From Acanthaster planci (taxonomy: Eukaryota; Echinodermata; Asteroidea; Valvatida; Acanthasteridae), in NCBI RefSeq assembly GCF_001949145.1, contig NW_019091403.1, positions 1,116,619 through 1,180,618 on the forward strand: 64,000 nt of DNA. The letters run 5' to 3'. The translations under genes and the position numbers were made by a program. Positions 1 through 13,300 of this stretch are shown here, one piece after another (position 1 is the first letter of the stretch; every line of letters begins with the position of its first letter). The notes below the pieces were generated by a model, which had not been told where the DNA came from, made no database searches, and saw nothing but the letters and a program-made list of their open reading frames with translations.

Positions 1-3000
1 GACTTATTATTACAAAGTTAACGCTTGAAAGTTAAAAATAATGGATCAGTGGAATCAATCTATAGTAGATCTTTTCAAATGAAAACTGTCACTCTTTCGG
101 CGCTATCCATACAACACTAGGGAAAACAAAACTATTTCAGGAGAAGCTTGGATTTGATTTAAAGGCACAATTAATTCGTTGCTCTTCTTCATTCTTTCAG
201 ATTGACAGTATCCTTTTGCAAGGTTGTTACACGAATTTTACCTCGAAAATTATTACTAAATGCTTCTTTGCAACTTTATACTCCTTTGAATGTGCACTGT
301 TTAATGTTCTTAGTTGACCATATTAGAGAAAGGTGCACCTTTGAATAATTTCAATGTTCTCCATGCTTTTCAAGACCAATCAGAGCACTGTTATACTGTA
401 ATTTCATGTCAATAAGGGCAACGTTTATCTTTGGTAGTTTTGATTGAAATTGCATTAAAATGTGCTCACTAACAATATTTGTGGGAAGACTTAACTCACT
501 CATCCATACACACGTGTAGAAAAGCAACGTGAGGCAAGGTGCAAAATAGGATATATTTTACTGCTAAAAAAGTGAGGTGTCTTCATGAAATGTCATCTAA
601 CTTTCGCTCTCCATTATACAAACTTACATTGTTACAAAAATTATAGGAACAAAATCAGTGTCCTCAAAATGACTGCATCAAAAACTCACCAAAGTTTAAT
701 ACAGACAGAACATCGTAAACTTGATACAATGCATACACATAATGTTTGATTCATATTCCACAAATTCCAATTTCATCGATCAGGAAAATAAAATATTGAT
801 TAGAATCTCCCGAAACAAACATCATGTGAATAATTCCTGACGTTTAATGTTAACGAGATAAACTACAACGAAAACGTTTCTGAGACACATCAGATAAAAA
901 AGTATTTTGTATGTACCGCCTGCAATGGTTTAGTAATTTTTTACCGGGAGAGAGGAGCAGCCAAAGACTAGACAAACTTGTTGGCAATATTTGTTGAGCC
1001 TCAGAGACGTTTCACGTGACATTCAATGGCCCTCTTTATAGGCGGAAGGGATTGGGTTGGGTTTTGAATGGAGCGACAATAGTACAGTGGCTCCGTGCAA
1101 TAGTTATCACTGTAACCGCCATTGGTGGGGGCCACTGCCAATGACCAGTGACAGTGTTTACCATGGTCATCGAATTCCATCGAAACCCAGTTCTTGAACT
1201 CATGTCATCAACGTGTATTCAAACTATTCGTAACTTGAACACGGTCGGCAGAGGTACGCAGAGAGTGCCTTAATACCCGTGTGTAGCCGACCATGTCGGG
1301 CACGGTCTTTGGTCAAGTTATCCCTTTTTGTTATAGTCCGTGACTTTGTTTGAAGACACATAATCCCCCACCACACGTCTGCCTTATTCAAATGGGAAAT
1401 CATGCCACTATATTCCTCACTGTAATTGTCTGTCTCGTAGGTTTAGAGGGGCTACATAAAGGCACTGCAGAGGTGCTCAAACATGCCGGCCTTAGGGACT
1501 AGCATCACCCCCCCAAACACTTTTCACCTGTGATCGACGACGCTGCCAAGAATAAATTTCAGCTGAACGGAAATGAAATAAAGCCCAAACTATGGCTTCG
1601 CTTTTTGACCGTATGGCGTTCACTGGATCAGAGAAAGAGCTGTACGGAGATTAGGAAGTAGCATGGGGTTGAAAATGAATTAAGCTGGCAACAAGAAAGT
1701 TTTGTAAACCCTCAGTCGTTTGCGGAAATGAAGTAATCAACAGGTCCGTTTTTTATTTGCGCCTCTTTTGGCCCAGGACATAAATTTTACTTGGGAGCAT
1801 CTTTCTCCGCCTCTTACATATCTGCAAACTTTATCTGACATCCTTTTTAGGTCAGCTACGAGGCCTTACTGAAAAGTGCCCTTTCAAGTGTGTGAATTTT
1901 GCCATTTGTTTTCTTGACAAAATGAGGACACTATTGAATTGATGTCATTTTAGAACAGTGCTCATTTTAGGGTTTTTCGTTCATTAAACTGCGTACCCAA
2001 AATCATCACACTTAAAATATCTGCCAGAAACCTGTAGTTACTACCTTAACCATCATGTGCTGAAACAAAAATCGTCAAGAAAGAGAATTGAAGACAGCAA
2101 TATATCCAGAATTTCTACACATGTTGGGGTCGAAATGGCCGCACCGTTGAGGTTACTGTCTGAAATGACATCAACGTTTATTGATGAATATGCACATCTC
2201 CATAGTACAAAGAATCCAAAGGCACCAAAATGCAATGAAAGTGGTGAAGCAGACATTTAACGTAAAGAAAACGGGGTGTATTAAAACAATACTGCATGGC
2301 TCCTTTTGTTACAATTTCCTTCCGTACCATGCATGTACCAAATGGCTTTCAAAATGTCACATATCGAGCTGATAACTACATCTTTATCGATACCACCTAC
2401 TCAGTGTCGCATTAATAGTAACACAATCGATACCACAGACTTCCAGACCAAGCAATCTCAGCTTGCAATCTCTAGCTGAGAAGTTAACTCGATAAACCGG
2501 TGGATAATATGCCAACCAACGCTGTCATTTTGATAAATTAGATTAATGCTACATTAACTGAAGTGACTGCGTCATTATCGATCAGGTAATTGGTTCATTT
2601 TATCGATTCGTTTGGCATCCTGTGGTCCATGCAGTTAGCGTCCAAAATATAATTGCAACCGTAGGCCTACACACGCTAAAACCGGAGTCGCTTCTGCGTT
2701 GTTTTCGACACAAAATTAAAGTCTGTGTCTCGACAATTTTTATTCCTTATTTTCTGGCCATCTCTGAACCAAAACGCAAATCGTTACTTCCGTGATTCTT
2801 TGAAGATCCACGATTCTGTTTAGTGTCAGCATAACCAAATAACTGCTGTATGCTATCTTCTTTCATTTGCCCCCTCCCCACTCCCCTGGGATATCTACCT
2901 TCGCCTGCCTGAACGCAGAGTGCTGATAAATTCCTTTTGGCTTTCCTGAAGTTAGGATTCAATTCAAGGCAACAGACGAACTGAGTAAACTCCTCCTGTT

Positions 3001-4327
3001 TAGGCCCTAAACCTTATGGAAATTCATATATTAGCTCGGTTTCACATTGGGCGGTGTTTCGTATCAATTAAACAAACAACATGACTTCATGTCATTACCA
3101 TAAGCCCGATGCGGAATGACTGTAAGCAACGCTAGCTTAGCACCGACTCTGACGAATGTGCCGAATTTGATCTTGTTATGATTTTGTATAGACGTCCTCG
3201 CAAATGCGTACCTGAGGGAATTTACCAACCGTGCTACAGTAGGTGCTGTCATGCGCAGTGCTTTCACAACAAGTCCCTCACGGAATCCATATGATCACGT
3301 CAAACGCGTCACGGCTTTTGCTCGCAAGTTTAGAGACTATCCCAGAACACAATCGCTGAGGCAGGTGCAATGGCGTCAACCCGTTTTCAGTCTGGAGTGT
3401 GAGGATACATATTTTTTGAAGCGATTGTCTCCATTTTTCCATCTATGAAAGAGTCCTTACCCCCACAGAAAGCGGACTATCATGGTTGCGAGAGTGCTGG
3501 CACTATTAACTCATGAAAAAAATGAGAGAATGTACGGGGGGCAAGTCCCCCCCCACGCCACGGGTGAAGATAACTTTCATGATTTATGTGCAAAATAAAA
3601 GAGCTACATGAATGCTGTCTGAAACCGATCATATTGTTTCCTGACGTTGGCAAACTAACAATGGAATCGGCCGATTTAACCACATCAAGTTTGCATTACA
3701 ATTAAGTTTGTTAGCGCAACTCTGCAATCTTCATATACGTGCACGCACAAGCAGTAATCACGTAGAGGCTCACTACATGCCAAGTACACAGTTGGTGACG
3801 TAATACACCGAGCACGCGTAGAATGGTACATAATAATAGTCAAGCCCAAGCATCATAACATAACACACATTATTATTAACATCAAAAAGTCCGACCCGTG
3901 AGTACCTCAGTGAACGGGTTGCTCAGCCAATCAGCGCCGTGCTTAAACGCAGTTCAGCCCCTTGTCTTCAGCAGGCAAACACCTGGGGAATTCCCATCGC
4001 GATGATATTTGTAACTTTCTCTGTAAACGACAGCTAAAAGAAAACGTTAAATAAAATCGCTGGAGAAATTTCTCGTTTAAATACGGCCCGACTGACGAGA
4101 TATCTCGGACAGCGTGTCGGGAGCGACTAGATCGACAGGACGGAAAGAACAGAGCGCGGCTGATCAATGAACATTTCGCTCTTAGACTTAGACGAAATTA
4201 ACCCTTACCAAAGACCTACTTCACCAATAACGGGCTGTGAGAATACAAACTTGGACAAGCTGAGCAGCCAGAAAAAATTGAGCCAATTCTGAGTTGAAGT
4301 GTAGTTTTAAAAGTATCATCTTCTGGA
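1..4327. other. Upstream region of tailless, no gene seen
   Basis: No reading frame here looks like a real exon; the open frames are short and unlike known proteins. It probably holds the 5' UTR, promoter and upstream control sequence of tailless. A CCAAT motif sits at 3927-3931, about 400 bases before the start codon, and a cluster of ATCGAT words lies at 2387-2607. No clear TATA box was found, so the transcription start is not placed. Confidence 0.5.
2387..2607. promoter_or_regulatory. Cluster of four ATCGAT sites upstream of tailless
   Basis: ATCGAT occurs at 2387, 2426, 2577 and 2602, four times in 221 bases, with AT-rich homeodomain-like words (TTAAT, TAATTG) between. ATCGAT is the core recognised by Onecut/HNF6-type cut-homeodomain factors (known); that this cluster is a tailless enhancer is inference from position alone. 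Confidence 0.3.
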
Positions 4328-7300
4328 ATGACTGATCTGGTTTCATCTTCAGCTTGTGGTGGGGCAATGGCGTCGATTCACCCGGTACCAAAGACAGGTG
4401 AGTGGGCTTATTTCCTTACCAAGGCTTATTCCGTAACAAAGAAAGAAAATGAGTACGTCATTTACGATCATTAATCAAGAAATTTGAATTGATAGGATCA
4501 CACAACATTTACTTGTTGAACACTGAAAAAGTCATTTTAAATGTCATTTTTCAACTGGGCAATTTTTAAAAAAGTATTGAAACACACAGCTATTTCCTCT
4601 TAAATTTTAATGTTTTATCCGAAACCAACTGTCTCTGATTTCGATTTCCCCAAAAATTAAAGCCAAGTCTTTTTCAAACTGAAACTAGTTGATAAAAACG
4701 ACACCTACAAGTCAGTGCGCTCGTAAAAGTCCAATAGAAAAAGTGTGGCGCTTTTTAATGACTTAGGCAGATTAGATGTAAGCACAAATCACAAATGAAA
4801 CGACAACTCGATGTAAACATCTATCCCTGCAGCACCAACAATACTGGAACTCTAAAAGACATGTACAAGAAATCTATCAATTCTGACTTTAAAGAAAAGA
4901 TTGCTGGATTTAACTTTACGTCTGGCTTTACTGATTAAAGATTGTCGAGATGAATTCCCCGCGTCTATCTCTTGTAAACAAAAAGGACAAGAAAAGAAGA
5001 CGTTGATATACTGGCAAGTTCGTTGGTTGGCAAGTAAGCTCCGAGTGATCGTGATAAAAAATGAATGTTATTACCATCCATGGTACATCCAAGCTGAAAA
5101 GCTAATGTTAGTTAGTTCGCGAAGGCCAACACCCACGCGTTCAGGATTTCGACGGTTTCTCCAATAAATAATAAATATGTGGCACAAACTCCAGGGCCCA
5201 GCTGTATGACATCATAGTTTGACTTGTAAGTTTACCCTGTCATGAAAATTGCATTTTTACGAGAGCAAGCCGTGAGAGCAGCCATAGTTACACCTCTTTC
5301 CAGTCGTTGAAGCGGACCGGGGTGATTTTTATGGGCCCTAGTCTTGTGCAGGTGCGTTGTCTCCCATCGCCCCCCGGCGATCCGTTAACTATCCCCCGGT
5401 GCCTAACGGATGTGAAGACGGTACTTAACCATCGCGTCCACTACAACCGCTCTCAACGGTTTTTACAGCAACGTTGTATGCTTTCCCATAAAATACGGAC
5501 CCAAACAAAATCGGCTTTTACTTGATGAAGTTCGACAAATCGGAGACTGATTGGAAAGTTGCCAGCAACGGAGTAATTTCAAACACTTAGAAAGAAACTC
5601 TCTATCATTTTATTGACTTTACTGCCCAGGCTGCCTAAAGTCGGTTGCTATTTGTTTAAAATAAAACTATGGAAAAATACACTACAAACTGCACACTATT
5701 TCATAATTTTGCTTTTTTGCAGGGGGGGTGGTTGATGGTCCTCAATGCAAGTCAAATCCATTGCTGCTTTGAATCAAACATCTTGAAACCTTCTTCTTTT
5801 TAGATTGATAAACGTACAGCATGGTGAAGACCAAGTAAATCAAGCTCATCTCTTCTTCTCTTGATTATAAAATGACCCCACTGGAGATAGAGTTAAATTC
5901 TGAAAGGCAGAACAATTTTGGTGTCATCTGTTGGGAAGTAATTTACAATATGAGCTAATCTCATATGAAGGGAAAAGATTTGGGAGTGAAAAACTATGGT
6001 GGACCTTTTGTTTCGTCTTTCCAAATAAGATAGTACGCTTATTCGTTCATGTTTAATAAAGAATTTAACCTGAAAAGTTACTGAAACTTTTCTACGTGAA
6101 CAATGATTGACGTTTCGTTTTGAAGAAATATTTCAGAACTTGTCGACCTGTCATCGCAAATCGTTAATGGAGACAATGAGAATTAACTATTCGCGGCATG
6201 AATTGAAATGGGCGTGGTTTAAACAACAGACAGCCAATAGAAAGGCAGGACAATATCAAGTGACTGAAGAGTGCTGCGCTGCGACAAAACCCGTGGGAAA
6301 GTTTGGTAATAGAATGGTGATTCTCACTCTCTTAACACCTTTTGGGTAGAAGACCTTCAGTCAGCGTCATGTCATAACTACGTCTGGTCTGAACAAATTC
6401 CATTCCGTTAAATCCTCGTTTTACTTTAAAGTAAACCACACTGACAAAGACAAGCACCCAAAAGACGATAGAAAAGCAAATAACAGCATTATTTGTAATG
6501 TAATTAGCTATCAAAGCTAGAGAAGGGACCAAAACGGGTATTGATAGTCTAACAGACGAGACAAAGGGCACGAAAGCACTGATCATGTGATATGCAACGC
6601 ATGCGCAGTGAACGGGAAGATACACAGACCAGCTGATGAGAGGGCTTATGTTGTGACACCTGTATAACTCGACACAGGAGGACCCACAATCGTGTATGAT
6701 GGACTCACATCGTGGGAAAATCTCACCAGGTTACGATTGGTGGGACGAACAAAAGATCTTAACAAATTGCGAATATAATTTCGAATACATAATTAAGGGA
6801 AGGAGACAGAACATACGGGATGGGTTGTGGTCAACTTATTGTTGGCGTTTTCTGCAGATATTACGGAATCTCAGAGCAGCAAAATTAGAAAAGCAAAAAC
6901 AAAACAAAACTAAAATAAACCAAGGTTTAAAAAAAGAACATAATTATCACTGTAAAATAATGTTTCAAATGAATGGCCCTTTACAGAATTCTTATACTAC
7001 TGTCTTTCTGTGAAAAGACCTCTTCCAATACGCAATTCCAACAATAGGCCTACTCTGGAAAAACGTAATTCGTATTCAGCTGAAATATCCCTAAAAACTC
7101 GAATTGTACACAATCGAAAATCGAAACAACACAAATGTTGACACTGAGATAGTTATTGCGGTAAATGGGTGATTCTAAAGAGTAGGAAGAAACACCAGAA
7201 AAACAAGCCAATCACTTGAATCGACCAGCTGCATGCTGGGAGTGTATGCACTGGTGAAGTCCATCAACCCTCCGTCTCTTCACCACTTGAACACCAAGCG

Positions 7301-10300
7301 ATCAACCCGTGTGAGACGGTGGGCCTCATGCCGGCCACATGCTGCTCGCTACATCGCGTTCTCGAGTGTTCCGCAATAACTTCAGGTTTCGAGCCTTTGA
7401 CCTTGAAACTAGCCCATAGTCAACCACTTCAAATCTCTCAATGCTGTGAAGGTCCTTGGCGTAAGGTTTACCAAATTCTGTAGACTTACTTTGTCCACGC
7501 AATCTGCGCCGATGAGTTAAGTTTTCTGGTTTCGTCTGTGGAACATTTTAGGGAAGCGATTTAGGCCTAAATTCCAAGTTGGCAAATTTCTCTCCTGACG
7601 GATGTTCCAAAAAAACCAATCAATTTTAAACTCAAAATGTCTATGACAAAGGAACCAATGACAACACTGGTAAGAAAAATGCAACAAAATCTCAAGCTTC
7701 ATTCACAGCTTTCATCAAAGCAAAAATTGACACGAAGCAACTGGGCCACGATATGGTTACAAAATCAGAGCAACAGCCTGACCAGACGTAAAGCTTATAA
7801 CAAAACAATCACCGGAAATCTGCTGTTGAGAAAACAAAAGCTTCGATTTGCTCCAAATTGATCACACGTTAAATTTTTACTAGTCAATTTAACAACACAG
7901 AAACCATCGTCTTTTGTCACCGACAAACACCTGTTGTCCCGACTATTTTTACTTCAGATTTTCAGGCTTCGTGGGGTTTGATTTTTTTTTTAGACAAGGA
8001 CCGGTCGACCGCGGCCTTCGAAGATCACGCAGGCGCTCACTGGGCAAGAGGTGACAATCTCTTGGTTGGGTACTGACGAGCAAACTCGTCTGACAATGCA
8101 CGACAGGAAACACGTTCTCACGATGAAAGTTATTGAAATTCCGATTTCAACAGACTTGATCAGTTCCTTCGATAGGACACACACAAGAGGCACTTTAAAA
8201 TAATTTGTACAAATCATAAAGACCATTAAAGTTGATTTTTGTGAGCTCCAAATAGTGAAACAATCTTGAACTAATCATAATATCCAAAAGTTCACATTAT
8301 CCATAGTAAAAGGCAAGATACATGCAAGAGAAAAAAGATCAATCGATGGGTTAGAAGCAATCTCTTCGGTGTTGAGTAGGAGTTATGTCAGTCTTCTTCA
8401 TGAGATAAGTCTATGCATTATTGACATGAGAAAACTGCATTTGAACCCACAGGCCCATCCCAGGAAATCCTTGCAAGCCACTTTCGACACCAACGATTTT
8501 CCAGAGTGTACACAACCTTTTGGTATCAATTCGAATTTCTACTTGAAGTAATGAAGTCATGTTCATTTTATGATGCAAGGCAGAAGATAGGCTCTTTTCT
8601 ATTCTTGGTAGGGAGATGCTTTTGATTCACCCCCAACTCACGAGTTCTTACACCTTCGAAGTTACTACACTGTATATGGAAGTCGCTCACTTAGAGTACA
8701 GCAGCTGCATCGCGAGTCCAGTGGACCAAATCAAATACAATCAAGTAGGACAATTGAACACTTAAAACATGGCATTTATGGTAATCTAGTTTTCACAATA
8801 ACAATTTAGGACACGGTGTTGAAAAAAGAGAGCATCCGGGACCTTGCAGAACTTGCCGAGTTGACAGTGTCGAAATGTGTCCGGGGCAAGCCGATTATGC
8901 GCGCTTGGCTGCTTCGACAGATGCCTGTCGTGGGAAACTCATCTTTCTGCCACCCTGGCCCGTTTATGGGCTGGGAAATGACAACAGCATGAAACAAAAA
9001 GACAGAAGGAGAAAACACCTTTAGTTTTACGGAGCGTCATTTTGCCGATCTCGTACCAGCGGATGCATGTCAGCAATGATACAACTCATATTGAAAAACT
9101 GCGGCATTCAAATGTTTTTGCTCGTCCTTTGAAAATTAAAAGTAATGAGCTGAGTTTTACGAAGACCGATGTCTGCTATAAATATTTCAAAAGAAAAACG
9201 TTTTTTTTAAATCCACAAATAATAAAAAAATCTTATAAAAACAAGTATAGTGACCCTATAACGAGCCAAGTAAATATTTGCTTCGATCCTGTACGATGAC
9301 ACATGCTATAGAAAAGTTTGTTGCGCCCCTCTGGAAACGTAACGGAACGTTTTATTCTAAACGTGTCAGCAGAAAACACCGTCAACAACAACAAAAGGTG
9401 CAGTAACAAAGGCCTGGAATGCCGTGCAGTCTCCATCACCCTGAATTATGAATCAAAAAATCGAAAAGAAAAGAGATCAGTACAACAGCTGTTGAAATGA
9501 ATGGCTGAGAATGGGCAATGCATCGCTGAATTTGACCAAACTATTGTTCCTGTTATTTTGACTGAAATCCATGGTGAGACGGGCACCACCATTATTTTCT
9601 CATACGGGATTATATCGATCACCAATATCGATAATCGACACAATAATGTAAAGAAGTGAATTGAGTTTTGATGACTCGGTCTGATTCCCACGGTATACGA
9701 CTGCACGAAATCGCACGATTTCTCACAATTTCGCTGAGCTTTCACCCCAACCGTAACGTATGCATATAATCTGCTCCATTGTTATAACTCTATTTACTAA
9801 AATCTCATTCAACGGGAAATTCCTGAATTACCGAAAACTCACGAGTTTATGGTCTGGGGAGGACCCAGACCCACAAGCCTGAAAGCTGTGCAATACACAG
9901 TACAGTTTTCAGCCAAATCTATGCGACTGAATATTGCTGCCGGGGGAGGCGGTAATGGACAATTGCAGAGGTTTTCAATGCATGTGGAAATTGTTCATTT
10001 TCTCATTTCACGGCCCTCCGTGAGCGCCTTGGTTTCACTTGTTCTAGAATAAAAAACAGTCACAAAAAACGAACAAAAAGGTATGTACATGTACATGTAC
10101 AAGTAGAGAACAATCGTGCATGAACTTCAAATTAAATGGTTTAAGCACTTCTGACTTTGAGATTTATTTCAAACAGAGATAAATGTTCCACGGATCGATT
10201 AATGACAATGTTTTCATCCGTTTCCGCTTGAGGTGATAAATTCAGTGAATTGTATTAACAAAGCAATACTTTCTGAACAAGCAAAAACTCTTTTGTAAAT

Positions 10301-13300
10301 CTGGGACGTTTGAACTGTTCACGCGTCACCGATGCCTAGCCTTCACCAACAGGCTCATGCATGGGGCCGATTGAGGGGCCTACCAGCCCTAGAATAACAA
10401 TATTACACGTGCCAAAGTCTAGTCTTTGGTTCCCCTTATGGAAAATAGAGAAAAAATGGTCTAAGCTCAACCTTAGTCGGACGATTCTTGGTTTAAACAA
10501 TGAAAAACTGGGCTGAGGTCTTAACTAGCGAACAATACGAGTGGCGCGTGTTTGTTAAGGAGCCGTGCGCGGCGCCATGTCCGTGGCTTGGCTCGTGTTG
10601 GGCGCGCTTCTCACGGTAATCTGCCACGCGTGATCTAATTGCTGCCCCGCGACCTCCACGCGCACAGCACGCTGAATTGTTTTACAGACCAGTCACTCTT
10701 AAACCTCAACATACCGAAGCTCGTAAACAACAACAAAAACCTCCCAAGTATATAAAAAACCCGCACAGATTTACAGCCACTATCACTTTGTATGAGCCGT
10801 GATCCGAAGGTTGGATTTGTTCCGAGAAGTAGTTTTTTTCTGGACAAGAGGAAAGCGATGAAGTTGACCTGCGAAGAATCTTTTGAGCAGGTCTCGAGAC
10901 AGACCGAAGTTTCCGGAGTGACCCGTCTACTCTGCTCCAACCGACGGGAAGAAATCATCTGCGACCGGCGAGGGATTGAATGGCGAAAAGGTCGGCGCAA
11001 AGACCACACGATACAATGTTTTGTGAGCAGAGCTACATCATTTTGATGGTTCATTCCAAATCCTCCAAAATTCTTTTAAGTTTTCAGGGTCCTCACAGGC
11101 TAGTCTATAGAGCATCGCTGCGTGTATTTCACTGACTATCGGTTGATTCAGTTGGGTTCAAATCCATGCGACTTTCCCGTAATATAATTTAGTTCATCGT
11201 GCTTCCTGTCGTTTGTTTGTTTGTTTTTGTTTCTGCCACCCACTATAGATCTCCACGTTTCTCCAAGCTTACATCGCCCTTTTCGTTTCTTTTCTATGTC
11301 CCAGCTTGCCATTCCTTCCAATGTTCCAGTTCTTCTGCATTTGACGTTCATCAAACTCTTGCATTTCAATTTCTTTGTTTCACCTAATCTTGTCCTGCCA
11401 CTTTGTCGCTCCCCTTTACGACTCCAGTCTGTTCAATCTTTCCTTAGATCTCAACTCGTCTGTGTATCGTCCTGAATACTCAACGGTCATTTTTGTCCTT
11501 TGACTATTCACAAGCCCACTTTTCACAGTGTCTGTCTCCGTTTTTCAGGCGACCGTCTCTTGGATATTCCTTGCAAAGTCTGTGGCGACCGGAGTTCGGG
11601 CAAGCACTACGGTGTGTACGCCTGCGACGGCTGCAGTGGATTCTTCAAGCGTTCGATCCATCGCAACCGTGTCTACACTTGCAAACAGCAGGGCAGAGGA
11701 GGTGGATGCTGCCCGATCGACAAGACCCATCGAAACCAGTGTCGGGCATGTCGACTGCAGAAATGCTTCGACGCTCACATGAATAAAGATGGTGAGTTTT
11801 CGTCTATACTGAATTCGACTCAAACCTATGGACACAATTCCAGTCTCGAAGGAATTAGAAGCAGGTTTATTAAATGTTTGCCGTATTTTCTTTCCTATAT
11901 AGAAAAGAAGACAGAAAGGGCTCTTTTTGTTAAGGTTCGGAAAAATAAACAATAGAGAATCGCATCCAGCAGTACTATGCTTTCAGGGCTTCTGTCATAC
12001 TTCGTGCAATTTTTGTCTTCCATAAAGTTCAAAATCGTTACCTTTCTTGTGGTAACTATGAAACCACCAAACAAGGAATGAGAAAAATCAAATTACCGAT
12101 AATTCTTTGGCTCTACAATCTTCTTGAATCTTAGACTCCTGGGGTTATACTTTAAATGGCGTTTGCTAACCAAACAATATCGACTTCAGATTTAAGGTAA
12201 TAATTAGTTAATATTCTGCAGTCGGTACGGTACGAAACCAAAACAATAAATACTTAAAATTGCAAGCAATGAGCGAACTTGATCAGGGGAAAACACAGCT
12301 GATTTTCCGACTTCATCTTGCTTCTCAATCGATCTGAACGGTTATTAGGCCTAAATTAAATTCCTCGCGAAAAAAAATATTCAATTAACTTTGCAACCGT
12401 CTGACATGCAGGCCGCGTAACAACACCTCGATAAGATGAACCATCTTCCCGTCCAATAATATCTCAAATCATGTCCACGTCGTTGGCTTCGCGCCGTCAC
12501 ACATCCACGCAAAATCCAAATTAAAGTTTCTGCTCTTTTCACGCCCACATTTTCGGGGTAGTCGATAGACAGTCAGGCTGCGGATGTATAAGGACTGATT
12601 GCGCCTAATTTTGTTCAAGTGGAAAATGCGAACAGGCGCGTGTCACGAAGCAGAAAAGCACTTCCTAAACTCAAGTCAAAACTAGTCTAGATGTACAGTT
12701 CAATATTACTCAGCGGCAATATACATGCCAGGTAGTACTCATCAATAATGAAAGCTAGACTGTATTGGGTTGAATGTCAATTTAAGCATAGCTCTAGCAA
12801 GTATGAGGAGATGAGATGCGGTTTGTTGGCCTAAAGTCCATCATCTTAGGCCTAAATCAAAACTTATTCATTCGTTACAAATTAAAATTAGTGAATGATA
12901 AAATGGAAGCAAATATCTTATAACTTTCTAACCACCGGTTGGTAAGCTACGCACAGTTATTCACTAAGCATCTTTCTTTACTTTCGTGCTTCGTAACCCA
13001 CTAAATGTCTGCTTACAATATTTATGTAAGCCTTGTTAGTGTTGGCTCCGTCACTTTTTAATATAAAAAACTCCCCCGTGACTCTCGCGGTTAAACCATA
13101 CGACCGCTGTTTCACGCCTGGGCGTGAACACACGCAAGCCCGCCAAAATTAGCTCGGGGCGGAAAGCGGGAATTCATGTAAAAAAAACTGAAAGCAATAA
13201 CAAATAATTAGAATGTTGACTTCAACTTATCAGTACAAAAACGGCCTTGACACGGATGGCACGTACCGGTTGGAAGTTTGAGGCAGAGCAAAATGACAAC

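Noticed and set aside
10576-10632. Short ATG frame [18 protein letters not shown], like a signal peptide
   Set aside because: Only 18 codons in tailless intron 1, with no matching downstream exon or homology.
11150-11175. GGTTCAAATCC, like a tRNA B box
   Set aside because: No cloverleaf or A box could be formed around it; probably chance.
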